Shown here: positions 53,413 to 63,017 of the stretch, one piece after another | Position numbering within the stretch: the first letter of the stretch is position 1 | Layout: the number at the start of each line of letters is the position of its first letter | Notes under the pieces: generated by a model | What the model saw: the letters and a program-made list of their open reading frames with translations, nothing else | What the model was told of the DNA's origin: nothing | Databases searched by the model: none | Source: Nitrospirota bacterium | GTDB taxonomy: Bacteria > Nitrospirota > UBA9217 | NCBI GenBank assembly: GCA_035516965.1 | Contig: DATIZR010000117.1 | Location: forward strand, 1-64,000 | Reading direction: 5' to 3' | Length of the DNA: 64,000 bases | Translations under genes and position numbers: made by a program

Positions 53413-54198
53413 ATGCCCAAGTTTGCAGCGAATTTGACGATGCTCTTTACCGAAGTCCCGTTTATGGAGCGGTTTGCATCGGCAAGGGACGCAGGATTTT
53501 CAGCCATCGAATATTTATTCCCTTACGGATTCGATGCGGTCGAACTGAAAGCTCGGCTGAGGCAAAACAGGTTAACACAAGTTTTGTTTAATCTCCCCGC
53601 CGGAAAATGGGAGGAAGGTGAGCGGGGAATTGCCGCAAATCCGGAACGAGTCGAAGAATTTCGTGCCGGAGTTGCAAAAGCAGTGGAGTATGCTCTTGAA
53701 CTCGGGGTGGGCGGTCTGAATTGTCTGGCTGGTAAGAGAATACGTGGGTATGATGACGACACACACTGGTCGACACTGGTCGGGAATGTGCGCTTTGCGG
53801 CAAAAGTGATGCAAGAAAAAGGTTTGCGACTGATGGTTGAATCGATTAATCACTTCGATATTCCCGGTTTTCTTCTTAACCGGACCGAGCAGGCACTGAA
53901 ACTTATTGACGATGCGGAGATGCCGAACGTCTTTTTGCAGTATGATGTCTATCACGCTCAAAGGGAGGAAGGCGAACTGGCAGCCACATTACGAAAACAT
54001 ATCGATAAAATCGGCCATATCCAGATAGCCGATAATCCCGGGCGCCATCAGCCCGGTACGGGGGAAATAAACTATCCGTTTATTTTAAAAGAAATCGACG
54101 CATCAGGGTACCGCGGACATGTCGGCCTTGAATATGTGCCTATTCCTGACAGCAAGTCCTCTCTTGCCTGGATAACAGAATTCGGCTACAAACTCTGA
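53413..54198 (+). CDS. hyi: Hydroxypyruvate isomerase-like protein
   Basis: 261 residues. FAANLTMLFTEVPFMERFASARDAGFSAIEYLFPY is the Hyi N-terminus, and the TIM barrel has VESIN, QYDVYHAQ and HIQIADNPGRHQPGTGEINY, the xylose isomerase-like metal site (Glu, Asp/His, Glu). Interconverts hydroxypyruvate and tartronate semialdehyde. The next gene, tartronate semialdehyde reductase, would make glycerate, and glycerate kinase ends the operon. Ribosome binding AAGGAAGG at about 53402. Confidence 0.9.
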   Translation: MPKFAANLTMLFTEVPFMERFASARDAGFSAIEYLFPYGFDAVELKARLRQNRLTQVLFNLPAGKWEEGERGIAANPERVEEFRAGVAKAVEYALELGVGGLNCLAGKRIRGYDDDTHWSTLVGNVRFAAKVMQEKGLRLMVESINHFDIPGFLLNRTEQALKLIDDAEMPNVFLQYDVYHAQREEGELAATLRKHIDKIGHIQIADNPGRHQPGTGEINYPFILKEIDASGYRGHVGLEYVPIPDSKSSLAWITEFGYKL

Positions 54199-54261
54199 CT
54201 TGGACTGTAGAGGCCTTTAATCCGTCTTAATCAAATCATTAAGGAAGACGCAGGTAAAAAT

Positions 54262-55146
54262 ATGAAAATCGGTTTTATAGGTCTTGGGATCATGGGGAAA
54301 CCCATGAGCAGAAATTTGTTGAAAGCCGGCTATCAGCTTGTCGTTTTCAATAGAAGCAAGGGCGCAATGAATGAACTTGTCGCTGCCGGGGCAAGCGCTG
54401 CAACGAGTCCCAGGGAAGTGGCGGAGCGGGCAGAGGTCGTCGTTACGATGCTGCCCAATTCCCCCCATGTCAGGGAAGTGGTTTTGGGGGAAGCTGGTGT
54501 TATCGAAGGCGCAGCAAAGGGTTCTGTTGTTATAGATATGAGCTCCATAGCTCCGTTGGTGAGCCGTGAAATAGCCGCCAGGCTTGCTGAGAAAGGCATA
54601 GAAATGCTTGATGCTCCCGTGAGCGGCGGAGAGCCCAAGGCCATCGAGGGCACGCTTTCCGTGATGGTGGGCGGCAAGAAAGAGATTTTTGACAAGTGCT
54701 ACCCTGTCATGAAAGCCATGGCAGGTTCCGTTGTGCTTGTCGGAAGCTCGGGAGCCGGCAATATCGCCAAACTGGCGAACCAGGTCATCGTTGCGCTCAA
54801 TATCGCCGCAGTGTCCGAGGCCCTTGTGCTGTCTGCCAAAGCTGGTGTGGACCCGGACCTTGTCTATCAGGCCATCCGCGGCGGACTTGCCGGCAGCGCT
54901 GTGCTGGATGCCAAAGCCCCGCTCATGATGGACCGTAAATTCAATCCGGGGTTCCGGATCGACCTGCACATTAAGGATCTCAACAATGTCCTGGAGACCT
55001 CGCACTCGATCGGAGTGCCGTTGCAGCTTACCGCCTCCGTTATGGAGATTATGCAGGCCCTTAAAGTCGACGGCCTGGGTAATGCGGATCATGGAAGCGT
55101 GGTCCGCTTTTATGAAAAATTGGCCGGCATTGAGGTAAAACGGTGA
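54262..55146 (+). CDS. garR: Tartronate semialdehyde reductase (2-hydroxy-3-oxopropionate reductase)
   Basis: 294 residues. IGFIGLGIMGKPMSRNLLKAGY binds NAD(P)H, DAPVSGGEPKAIEGTLSVMVGG is the substrate-binding signature of the beta-hydroxyacid dehydrogenases, and GAGNIAKLANQVIVALN has the catalytic Lys. Reduces tartronate semialdehyde to D-glycerate. Adjacent hyi feeds it. Near relatives include 3-hydroxyisobutyrate dehydrogenase, but the neighbours favour glycerate metabolism. Confidence 0.87.
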   Translation: MKIGFIGLGIMGKPMSRNLLKAGYQLVVFNRSKGAMNELVAAGASAATSPREVAERAEVVVTMLPNSPHVREVVLGEAGVIEGAAKGSVVIDMSSIAPLVSREIAARLAEKGIEMLDAPVSGGEPKAIEGTLSVMVGGKKEIFDKCYPVMKAMAGSVVLVGSSGAGNIAKLANQVIVALNIAAVSEALVLSAKAGVDPDLVYQAIRGGLAGSAVLDAKAPLMMDRKFNPGFRIDLHIKDLNNVLETSHSIGVPLQLTASVMEIMQALKVDGLGNADHGSVVRFYEKLAGIEVKR

Positions 55147-55212
55147 TAACAGGCGGGAGTGTCCGCCCGGGACATAGGTAGGGAAATAAAAAGATCTGAC
55201 AGGAGGAAGAAC

Positions 55213-56493
55213 ATGATGGAATCGAAGAATCTTATCAAAGTTGTATCTGTCGCCTTATTATCGTTGCTGCTGGTCCTCGTATTCTTCGTATCCGCGCAAG
55301 CACAGCAGAAGGTGATCAAGATCGGCGCGGTCTATCCCCTGACCGGCAATATCGCCTCGACCGGCCTGGATTGCAAGAGGGGCGTCGATCTCGCGGTGGA
55401 TATTATCAACGGGAAATACGATCTTGATCTCCCCCTGGCGAAGACTGAAGGGCTGCCGAACCTGGGCAACGCAAAAATCGAGATTGTCTATGCCGATACC
55501 AAGGGGGACCCGAAAAACGGAATGTCCGAGGCTGAAAGACTCATAACTTCGGAAAAGGTCGTTGCTATGATCGGGGCCTACCAGAGTGCTGTGACAAAAA
55601 CCGCCAGCCAGATGACCGAAAGGCTGACGATTCCCTATGTATGCTCGGATTCTTCCTCTCCCACGCTGACGGACAGGGGATTCAAGTACTTTTTCAGGGT
55701 CAGCCCCCACGACGACATTTTTGCCCGGAACCAGTTCCAGTTCCTGAAGGACCTGGAAAAGAAGACGGGACAGAAAGTTCAGAACGTAGCTGTGCTTTAC
55801 GAAAATACGGAATTCGGCTCCAATGCAGGCAGGGCCTACAAGAAATATGCCGCTGAATTCGGTTATAACGTGGTTGCCGATATAACATACGCGGCCAACG
55901 CAACAGACGTGACCAGCGAAGTGGGCAAGCTCATCGTAAGCAAACCGGACGTACTGATGCACGCATCGTATATCACCGATGCCATTCTCTTTACCAAGAC
56001 GTTCAAGGATATGGGTTTTCAGCCGAAAGGCATTATGACCATGGCTGGTTATATCGAGCCGGGCTACCTGGCTGCGATAAAAGCCGATGGCAACTACATA
56101 ATTGTCCGGTCGACCTTTGCACTCGATCTGGCCAAGAATAAACCGCTCGTTGCCAAGGTCAACGAACTTTTTAAGAAAAAGTACGGAATAGACATGAGCG
56201 AAAATGCAGCCCGGAGCTTCATGGCCCCCTTTGTCCTCGCCGAGGCCATGAACCGGGCGAAGTCCACAGATCCGGCAGCTATTGTAAAAGCTCTTCATGA
56301 GACGAACATACCCGGCAACCAGACCATCTACCCCTGGGAGGGGATCAAGTTCGACCCGCAAACAAACCAGAACATCTATGCCAGAGGAACGCTTGTTCAG
56401 ATACTCAATCAGGAATATGTAACGATCTGGCCTTTTGACTCGGCCTCGAAGCAGGTAGTCTGGCCGTTCCCGGCATGGAAAGACAGAAAGTAG
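55213..56493 (+). CDS. Branched-chain amino acid-type ABC transporter substrate-binding protein
   Basis: 426 residues from ATG 55213, with AGGAGG seven bases upstream (ATG 55216 is an alternative). A signal peptide ends VSAQAQQ. IKIGAVYPLTGNIASTGLDCKRGVDLAVDIIN and IGAYQSAVTKTASQMTERLTIPYV are the Peripla_BP_6 pattern. Delivers ligand to the LivHM permease encoded next. Surrounding genes for hydroxypyruvate, glycerate and LarA-like functions suggest a hydroxyacid or sugar-acid rather than leucine. Confidence 0.9.
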   Translation: MMESKNLIKVVSVALLSLLLVLVFFVSAQAQQKVIKIGAVYPLTGNIASTGLDCKRGVDLAVDIINGKYDLDLPLAKTEGLPNLGNAKIEIVYADTKGDPKNGMSEAERLITSEKVVAMIGAYQSAVTKTASQMTERLTIPYVCSDSSSPTLTDRGFKYFFRVSPHDDIFARNQFQFLKDLEKKTGQKVQNVAVLYENTEFGSNAGRAYKKYAAEFGYNVVADITYAANATDVTSEVGKLIVSKPDVLMHASYITDAILFTKTFKDMGFQPKGIMTMAGYIEPGYLAAIKADGNYIIVRSTFALDLAKNKPLVAKVNELFKKKYGIDMSENAARSFMAPFVLAEAMNRAKSTDPAAIVKALHETNIPGNQTIYPWEGIKFDPQTNQNIYARGTLVQILNQEYVTIWPFDSASKQVVWPFPAWKDRK

Positions 56494-56508
56494 AGAGGGG
56501 ATCGATCG

Positions 56509-57369
56509 ATGCCTGATCAGGTGCTTCAGCAGATTGCCGATGGCTTATTAATCGGCTTGATGTATTCATTGGTCGCCATCGGGTTGACTCTTATCTGGGG
56601 AGTTATGAACATCGTGAATTTCGCCCATGGCGACTTTCTGATGCTCGGGATGTTCACGTCCTTCTGGCTCTTTACCCTGTACGGCATCGATCCCATTTTT
56701 TCCATCCCCATAAGTTTTATCTGCATGTTTGTCCTGGGTACGCTGATCTACCGCTTTATTGTTAGCAAGGTGATGAAAGGTCCCATGCTGGCCCAGCTGG
56801 TGGTGACCTTCGGAGTGAGCATCTTCATCTCCAATCTTGCCGTTTATTTCTGGACCCCGGATTTCCGGCTTTTGCCGGCAACCATACTCCAGGGCGCGTG
56901 GCAGATCGGCGGCGTCAACCTCAGTGTTCCCAAGGTCGCAGCTTCCTTCGGGAGCGTAATCGCGTCTGTCTGCGTGTTTTTGTTCCTGAAAAGGACGAAA
57001 ACCGGCAAGGCAATTTTGGCGACCGAAATGGACCGCGATGCGGCCCTGCTCATGGGGATCAATACCGAGCGCATCAACTCGCTTTCGTTCGGAATCGGTG
57101 CGGCCCTCGTCGGCGTGGCGGGGGCCTTCTTATCCACGTATTACTACATCTATCCCCAGGTGGGAGGTCTGTTCGGGACCATCGCTTTTTGCGTCGTGGC
57201 CCTTGGCGGGTTCGGCAGCATTGAGGGGGCGTTTATCGCCGGCATACTGGTAGGACTGGCACAGACATTAGGTGGATTCTTCTTTGATCCGTCTTACAAG
57301 TATGCCATCGTCTTCTCGATATATCTCATAACAATCTGGATAAGGCCGCAGGGTCTCCGGGGGTGGTAG
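56509..57369 (+). CDS. livH: Liv-type ABC transporter permease LivH
   Basis: 286 residues with about eight helices. QQIADGLLIGLMYSLVAIGLTLIWGVMNIVNFAHGDFLMLG is the classic LivH start, and YPQVGGLFGTIAFCVVALGGFGSIEGAFIAG is the later signature. Forms the channel with LivM, whose start is four bases after its stop. Confidence 0.95.
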   Translation: MPDQVLQQIADGLLIGLMYSLVAIGLTLIWGVMNIVNFAHGDFLMLGMFTSFWLFTLYGIDPIFSIPISFICMFVLGTLIYRFIVSKVMKGPMLAQLVVTFGVSIFISNLAVYFWTPDFRLLPATILQGAWQIGGVNLSVPKVAASFGSVIASVCVFLFLKRTKTGKAILATEMDRDAALLMGINTERINSLSFGIGAALVGVAGAFLSTYYYIYPQVGGLFGTIAFCVVALGGFGSIEGAFIAGILVGLAQTLGGFFFDPSYKYAIVFSIYLITIWIRPQGLRGW

Positions 57370-57372
57370 CGC

Positions 57373-58338
57373 ATGCGTAATTTTACGGTTCGGCAGATCA
57401 TTGCGGGACTTGCCACCCTCCTGCTGCTCATTTTCTTTCCCCTGGTTGTCCGCCAGTCCTTTCACATTCATGTAATGATCCTTGTGTTCATGTTCGCCAT
57501 GCTGGGCGTTGCGTGGAACATCATGGGCGGCTATGCCGGTATGTATTCTTTCGGGCAGGCGGCCTTTTTCGGTATCGGCGCTTATACTTCTTCCTATCTG
57601 TCTGTCGTCTACGGGGTCAACCCGTGGATAGGACTCGTCGCAGGGGGGTGCGCCGCTGCTCTGGTGGCTGCAGCGATCGGGTATCCCTGTTCCAAACTGC
57701 GGGGCCACTATTTTGCGATCGCCAGTATCGCATTTGCTGAAATCGTCAGGATTGTCTTCAACAACTGGAAAGCCGTGGGCGCGGCGGAAGGTCTGTCGTT
57801 GTCCATGCAGAACGAGTCCTTCGCCAACTTTCTGTTCAACTCTTCAAAACTGCCTTATTACTATATCATGCTTGTCTTTCTTCTGATTTCTCTGGCAGTT
57901 TCTTATTTCGTCGCCACCTCTAAAATGGGCTACTATTTCCGCGCGATCAAGGAGAGCCATCAGATTGCGGGATCCCTGGGTGTTGACGTCGTTTTGTACC
58001 GTCTCATAGCTATTATGACAAGCGCCTTCCTGAGCGCCATGGCAGGCACATTTTACGCGCAATATATTCTTTACATAGATCCCGGGAGCGTCATGCTTCT
58101 CGCCACGTCCATCCAGATCGTTCTCATCGCGATGCTGGGAGGTGCGGGGAGCATCATGGGGCCCGTGATCGGCGCGGCAATACTCATACCTGCATCGGAA
58201 TACACGCGTGTCACGCTCGGGTACAAGGGAACGGGCATGGACATGGTGATATACGGGCTATTGATCACGCTCATTTCCATGTACTACCCCGAAGGGGTCT
58301 GGAAGCTTTTAGCCAGGATAGGCAGGAAAATGAAATGA
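57373..58338 (+). CDS. livM: Liv-type ABC transporter permease LivM
   Basis: 321 residues. LGVAWNIMGGYAGMYSFGQAAFFGIGAYTSS near the start and YCAQYILYIDP-like, SIQIVLIAMLGGAGSIMGPVIGA near the end are typical of LivM. Partner of LivH in the inner membrane. Stop overlaps the ATG of the next gene (ATGA). Confidence 0.95.
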   Translation: MRNFTVRQIIAGLATLLLLIFFPLVVRQSFHIHVMILVFMFAMLGVAWNIMGGYAGMYSFGQAAFFGIGAYTSSYLSVVYGVNPWIGLVAGGCAAALVAAAIGYPCSKLRGHYFAIASIAFAEIVRIVFNNWKAVGAAEGLSLSMQNESFANFLFNSSKLPYYYIMLVFLLISLAVSYFVATSKMGYYFRAIKESHQIAGSLGVDVVLYRLIAIMTSAFLSAMAGTFYAQYILYIDPGSVMLLATSIQIVLIAMLGGAGSIMGPVIGAAILIPASEYTRVTLGYKGTGMDMVIYGLLITLISMYYPEGVWKLLARIGRKMK

Positions 58339-59075
58339 ACAAGGCCATCTGTTTGAACGTCTCGGGGTTGTCGAAGCGGTTCGGCGGCCTGGCCGCGAAC
58401 AACGACATCCACTTCTCCGTGGAGGAAGGGGAAATCGTCAGCATTATCGGTCCCAACGGGGCCGGAAAATCCACCCTGTTCAACTGCGTGACCGGGTTCT
58501 ATAAACCGGACGGCGGCAATGTTTCCTTCTATGGCAGGGACATAACAGGCATGCGGCCCGACAAGGTCTGCAACCTCGGCATCGCGCGCACGTTCCAGAT
58601 TGTGGAGGTGATCGGCGAGATGACGGTCCTTGAAAACGTTACGACGGGTATGCTGTTGCGTTATCGCCGGATCAAGCCTGCCATGGAAAAGGCCGCAGAA
58701 ATACTGTCTTTCACGGGTCTTTATGAGAAAAAAGACTTCCTCGGGACGGAGCTGACCATTGCTGATAAAAAGAGGCTGGAGGTCTCCATGGCGCTGGCCA
58801 CGCAGCCGCGATTGCTCATGCTGGACGAATCCATGGCCGGACTTACGAAAGTCGAGTTGCGGGAGATCATCGATCTCATCAGGAAAATCAGGGACAAAGG
58901 AATGACCCTGATCGTCGTCGAGCACGTGATGGAGGCAGTCATGCAGATCTCCGACCGTGTCGTTGTCCTGAACACAGGTAAAAAAATCATGGAAGGCACA
59001 CCAAAAGAAGTAAGCTCGAACCGGGAAGTCATTCAAGCATATCTGGGGGACAAGTACGGTGCTATCCTTAAATAA
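58335..59075 (+). CDS. livG: Liv-type ABC transporter ATPase LivG
   Basis: 246 residues. Walker A GPNGAGKSTLFNCVTGF and Walker B LLMLDESMAGL (with the catalytic Glu) are intact, as is the H-loop EHVMEAV. The signature region reads LTIADKKRLEVSMALA instead of the usual LSxGQ-type motif, as in a subgroup of LivG proteins; whether it still promotes ATP hydrolysis normally is open. Starts inside livM and overlaps livF by 17 bases. Confidence 0.93.
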   Translation: MNKAICLNVSGLSKRFGGLAANNDIHFSVEEGEIVSIIGPNGAGKSTLFNCVTGFYKPDGGNVSFYGRDITGMRPDKVCNLGIARTFQIVEVIGEMTVLENVTTGMLLRYRRIKPAMEKAAEILSFTGLYEKKDFLGTELTIADKKRLEVSMALATQPRLLMLDESMAGLTKVELREIIDLIRKIRDKGMTLIVVEHVMEAVMQISDRVVVLNTGKKIMEGTPKEVSSNREVIQAYLGDKYGAILK

Positions 59076-59763
59076 TATTTCCGTGGGCTACAAGGGACTC
59101 ATGGCTGTTCAGGATATTTCCTTCAGTATCAACGAGGGAGAGATCGTCAGCCTTATCGGTTCCAACGGTGCCGGAAAATCCACCATCGTCAAAACCATTG
59201 CGGGTCTTATTCATCCCTGGAAAGGGGAAATTCTGTTCAAGAATGCCCCGATCCATCAGGTTCCGCCTTTTGATATCGTAACAAAGGGCATCTCCATGAT
59301 TCCCGAGGGCAGGAAGCTCTTTGGCCGCCTGTCTGTCCTGGACAATCTCCTGTTAGGGGCCTATACCGTCCAATCCAGGAGTGATGTTGAAAAGAACCTG
59401 CATAGCGTCTTCAATCTGTTTCCCATATTGAAGGAACGGCAGGAGCAGCGCTCAGATACATTCAGCGGCGGAGAGCAGCAGGAACTGGCCATTGCACGGG
59501 GACTTATGTCCAATCCTTCGCTGCTCATACTGGATGAGCCTTCGCTGGGGCTGGGGCCAAAGCTGGTCTCGGACATTTTCCGGATCGTCAAAGAGATCAA
59601 TGCCCAAGGCGTCACGGTGCTGCTTGTTGAACAGAATGTCTATGAAGCACTTGATATTTGCACTCGCGCCTGCGTTCTGCAAACAGGCCGCATAGTCATG
59701 GAAGGACAAGGGCAGGAATTGCTGAAGAGCGATCAAGTGAGAGAGGCATACCTCGGGATGTGA
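59059..59763 (+). CDS. livF: Liv-type ABC transporter ATPase LivF
   Basis: 234 residues from GTG 59059, with GGGGGA upstream inside livG. Walker A GSNGAGKSTIVKTIAGL, signature FSGGEQQELAIARGLM and Walker B LLILDEPSLGLGP are complete; VPEGRKLF-like IPEGRKLFGRLSV is also typical. Energises the transporter with LivG. Confidence 0.95.
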   Translation: MLSLNNISVGYKGLMAVQDISFSINEGEIVSLIGSNGAGKSTIVKTIAGLIHPWKGEILFKNAPIHQVPPFDIVTKGISMIPEGRKLFGRLSVLDNLLLGAYTVQSRSDVEKNLHSVFNLFPILKERQEQRSDTFSGGEQQELAIARGLMSNPSLLILDEPSLGLGPKLVSDIFRIVKEINAQGVTVLLVEQNVYEALDICTRACVLQTGRIVMEGQGQELLKSDQVREAYLGM

Positions 59764-59777
59764 AGGGAGATCAGACG

Positions 59778-61064
59778 ATGAATATAAGGTTGAAATATGG
59801 CAAAACCGGACTTTCTCTTGATCTTCCCGGGGATATCGACGTAACGCTGATCCAGAAGAATGCCATGCCTGTCCTCAAAGACCCTGAGGGAGCCATCAAG
59901 GCCGCCTTTGCGAATCCCGTGAACTCCAAAGCGCTCCGTGAAGAGGCGAAGGGCTGCCGCAGCTGCTGCATCCTCATCTGCGATATCACCCGGCCTGTAC
60001 CGAACGGCCTTATTCTCCCTCAATTGATAAAAGAGCTGATTGAGGCCGGGATGGCCCTTGACTCGATCAGGGTTCTCGTTGCAACGGGTCTTCACAGGCC
60101 GAATGAAGGGGATGAGCTTCGTGAACTTGTCGGAAGCGACTGGGTCCTCGGCAACGTGAAAGTCGCCAACCATTTTGCGCGGCGGGATGACGATCATGAA
60201 TACCTGGGAACGACATCCGGCGGCATAGAGATCAGGCTCGACCGCCGCTTTGTTCAGGCCGATCTCCGTATTGTCGTCGGGCTGGTGGAGCCCCATTTCA
60301 TGGCCGGCTACTCCGGCGGAAGAAAAATTGTAGCCCCGGGCGTTGCGCATGACAAGACGATACGTTCGTTCCACTGTGCGCGGGTACTGGAGGATTACCG
60401 GTCTGCGAACTGCATTCTCGAAGGCAACCCGCTGCACGCCGCCCAGATGGAGGTCGTGCAGATGGTGGGAAGGTGTCTGGCTGTCAATACGGTCAACGAT
60501 GAGGACCGCAGGATATCCTTTGTCAATTTTGGCGAAATCGTAGAGAGTCACCTTCAAGCTGTTTCGTTCGTGCGACCCTACGCAGAGGTCCGACTTAAAA
60601 CAAAATTCAAGACCGTCGTGACCAGTTCCGCGGGTTACCCGCTGGATAAGACCTATTACCAGACAGTCAAGGGTATGGTGGGTCCCCTCGACATACTGGA
60701 GCCGGGCGGAAACCTCATCATCGTTTCTGCGTGTTCGGAGGGAATGGGATCGCCCGACTATGCTGAAGCGCAACTTTGCCTGATCGACAAAGGACCGGAA
60801 AAGTTTCTCAGTGGGATCATCGAGAAAAAGTACGCGGCTATCGATGAATGGCAGACGGAGATGCAGGTCAAGGCCATGAAGAGGGTCAATATTTTTCTCT
60901 ATACCGAGGGGTTGACGAAAGACCAGCAGGCACTTACCGGAGTCACCGTGGTAAAATCGCCATTGGCCGCTGTCATGGAGAGCGTGAGGGCACATGGCGA
61001 TCGCCGTGTTGCCGTTATCCCTGAAGGTCCATATGTGATCCCGCTCTTTGTGCCCGGATCTTGA
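59778..61064 (+). CDS. LarA-like (nickel-pincer lactate racemase family) protein
   Basis: 428 residues from ATG 59778 (MNIRLKYGKTGLSLDLP); the frame is open from 59658 but overlaps livF. CDITRPVPNGLIL, ATGLHRPNEGDELRELVG with His, DHEYLGTTSGGIEI and VEPHFMAGYSGGRKIVAPGVA match the DUF2088/LarA N-terminal domain and its conserved His/Lys/Arg. LarA family members racemise or epimerise 2-hydroxyacids with a pyridinium pincer nickel cofactor. No larB, larC or larE cofactor genes are in the window. Context suggests racemisation of a glycerate-type acid. Stop overlaps the next frame. Confidence 0.85.
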   Translation: MNIRLKYGKTGLSLDLPGDIDVTLIQKNAMPVLKDPEGAIKAAFANPVNSKALREEAKGCRSCCILICDITRPVPNGLILPQLIKELIEAGMALDSIRVLVATGLHRPNEGDELRELVGSDWVLGNVKVANHFARRDDDHEYLGTTSGGIEIRLDRRFVQADLRIVVGLVEPHFMAGYSGGRKIVAPGVAHDKTIRSFHCARVLEDYRSANCILEGNPLHAAQMEVVQMVGRCLAVNTVNDEDRRISFVNFGEIVESHLQAVSFVRPYAEVRLKTKFKTVVTSSAGYPLDKTYYQTVKGMVGPLDILEPGGNLIIVSACSEGMGSPDYAEAQLCLIDKGPEKFLSGIIEKKYAAIDEWQTEMQVKAMKRVNIFLYTEGLTKDQQALTGVTVVKSPLAAVMESVRAHGDRRVAVIPEGPYVIPLFVPGS

Positions 61065-61066
61065 GA

Positions 61067-62398
61067 ATGGTACAGATGACAATGGCAGGTGACGGACCCC
61101 GGATTATCATTCGAGAGATTTTCAATAAATCACTTCTGGCAGTAGACCCTTATAAAGCAGTGGCCTCACACTCCGATACAATTCGCAGGGCGTACAAGGG
61201 CGGCAATTTCAGGAGACTTGTCCTCATAGGTTTCGGCAAAGCGGCTTCGCTCATGTCACAAGCTATCGAAGACGATCTAGGAGACTTGCTTGCCGGCGGA
61301 ATTATTGTAACAAAATATGGCCATTCTGTGAGGGGGGACCGAAAAAGCAAGATTATAACCTATGAAGCCGGGCATCCGTTGCCTGATGAAAACGGACTAA
61401 AAGCCACTAAGGAAATTGTGGGGGTGCTCAAAGAGGCGGACAAGGAGACCCTCGTTATTTGCCTTATATCAGGGGGAGGATCTGCTCTTCTCGTAGCGCC
61501 TTACCGCACCATCACTCTGGCAGATAAACAGGAAGTCACCGGCATGCTTCTTAAAGCCGGGGCAGATATTTTTGAGCTTAACACTGTTCGAAAGCACATT
61601 TCGGCGGTAAAAGGAGGCAGACTGGCTGAAACAGCTCGATTGGCCACAATTATATCATTGATACTCTCCGACGTTATGGGAGACAGACTGGATATGATTG
61701 CATCGGGTCCTACAGCGCCAGACAAAACAACGTATAATGATGCTCATGATGTATTCCAGAAGTACAAGCTGGAAAGTAGATTGCCGTCAAGTGTTGTGGA
61801 AATAATAGATAAAGGTAGACGTGGGCTTATACCTGAAACGCCGAAGGATGACGCCCCGGTTTTTCAGAGGGTAAGGAATATCATTATTGGAAGTAATAAA
61901 ATTGCGACGGACACAGCCAGAACGGCCGCGGGGTTGTTGGGATACAGAACAACGGTCATTTCTACCGAACTGAGCGGCGAAGCGTCGATCGTTGCTCGGC
62001 AACTTGCAAGAAAAGCGATTGATGCCCAAAAAGCATTAGCCCCAGGAGACAAGGCGTGTCTTATTGCCGGGGGAGAAACAACTGTTACGGTCAGAGGCAA
62101 CGGCAAGGGGGGAAGGAATATGGAACTTGCCCTTGCTTTCGGAATGGAAATAAAGGGACTCCCCGGTATTACCTTTCTTTCAGCAGGCACCGACGGCACT
62201 GATGGACCGACAGACGCGGCAGGAGCGTTTGTTGACGGTCAAACCGTTGCAAAAGCGGCAGGGGCAGGTATCGTTGCAGAGGAGTACCTGAAGAACAACG
62301 ATTCATATACTTTTTTCAGCAGGACAGGCGATTTATTTATTACCGGGCCGACCGGTACGAATGTAATGGATATACAGATAGTTCTGCTGGACAGCTGA
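61067..62398 (+). CDS. Glycerate 2-kinase (MOFRL / TtuD family)
   Basis: 443 residues from ATG 61067; TTG 61061 is possible and would overlap the LarA stop. LVLIGFGKAASLMSQA, CLISGGGSALLVAPY, NTVRKHISAVKGGRLA and GGETTVTVRGNGKGGRNMELALA with FLSAGTDGTDGPTDAAGAFVDG form the DUF4147-MOFRL two-domain pattern. Phosphorylates D-glycerate to 2-phosphoglycerate, the entry to lower glycolysis. Completes the hydroxypyruvate-to-glycerate route encoded upstream. Confidence 0.92.
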   Translation: MVQMTMAGDGPRIIIREIFNKSLLAVDPYKAVASHSDTIRRAYKGGNFRRLVLIGFGKAASLMSQAIEDDLGDLLAGGIIVTKYGHSVRGDRKSKIITYEAGHPLPDENGLKATKEIVGVLKEADKETLVICLISGGGSALLVAPYRTITLADKQEVTGMLLKAGADIFELNTVRKHISAVKGGRLAETARLATIISLILSDVMGDRLDMIASGPTAPDKTTYNDAHDVFQKYKLESRLPSSVVEIIDKGRRGLIPETPKDDAPVFQRVRNIIIGSNKIATDTARTAAGLLGYRTTVISTELSGEASIVARQLARKAIDAQKALAPGDKACLIAGGETTVTVRGNGKGGRNMELALAFGMEIKGLPGITFLSAGTDGTDGPTDAAGAFVDGQTVAKAAGAGIVAEEYLKNNDSYTFFSRTGDLFITGPTGTNVMDIQIVLLDS

Positions 62399-62785
62399 CT
62401 TGTACGCCCGCAGCCTCAAATGATGTCTTGCTCGCCGAGTGTGGCTGTTAATAATAATGCTTCGACTGAAGTAAAACAATAATACGCATAACTTCCCGGG
62501 AAGCTCTTGACAGCAGCCTATTCATGGGATGTGAAGTTCGTAATTTCTGCTTTTCGCCCATCTGGTCCCCGAGTTATTATCCATAAAACATGCTCGGTCT
62601 TTGACCATTACAGCACGTCAACGAGGCTGATCTTTCAAAACGCCTCTGAAAAGATCGTTGCCCTCCGCAAGGAGTCCTCCGAAAAACCCCAACGGCGCAA
62701 AACACTTATCAATTCACTTATAGATGACCATTCAGAGGGGGAAAAGCAGGAAGGTGAGAATGTGCAAGCCCTTGATTCTAAGTGG
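62399..62785. other. Intergenic region before tRNA-Leu
   Basis: No gene is supported. The open frame 62507-62836 runs through the tRNA antisense and is spurious. I see no clear promoter or terminator. Confidence 0.5.
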
Positions 62786-62869
62786 TGCCGGCGGTCGGAA
62801 TCGAACCGACATGGAGTTGCCCCCGGAGGATTTTGAGTCCTCTGCGTCTACCAGTTTCACCACGCCGGC
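62786..62869 (-). tRNA. tRNA-Leu (anticodon CAA)
   Basis: On the minus strand the acceptor stem GCCGGCG (from 62869) pairs with CGCCGGC before the encoded CCA at 62785-62783. The anticodon loop is CTCAAAA with CAA at 62835-62833, and GGTTCGAATCC is the T-loop. The long variable arm fits a class II leucine tRNA. Confidence 0.95.
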
Positions 62870-63017
62870 ACGGACTCAAACTTACACTAACCTTCAAGTC
62901 TCTGTCAAGCAAAAAGCCCTTATTTCTGATGTCAATTGTGGTTGAATTGTAATGGTGTTTCTGCTACATTTAAAAGCGGTCGCAGCAGTTCATTCTCTCG
63001 AACGAAGGAGGCAGACG

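Noticed and set aside
62507-62836. 109-codon plus-strand frame before the last gene
   Set aside because: It overlaps the tRNA-Leu gene on the opposite strand and has no protein features.
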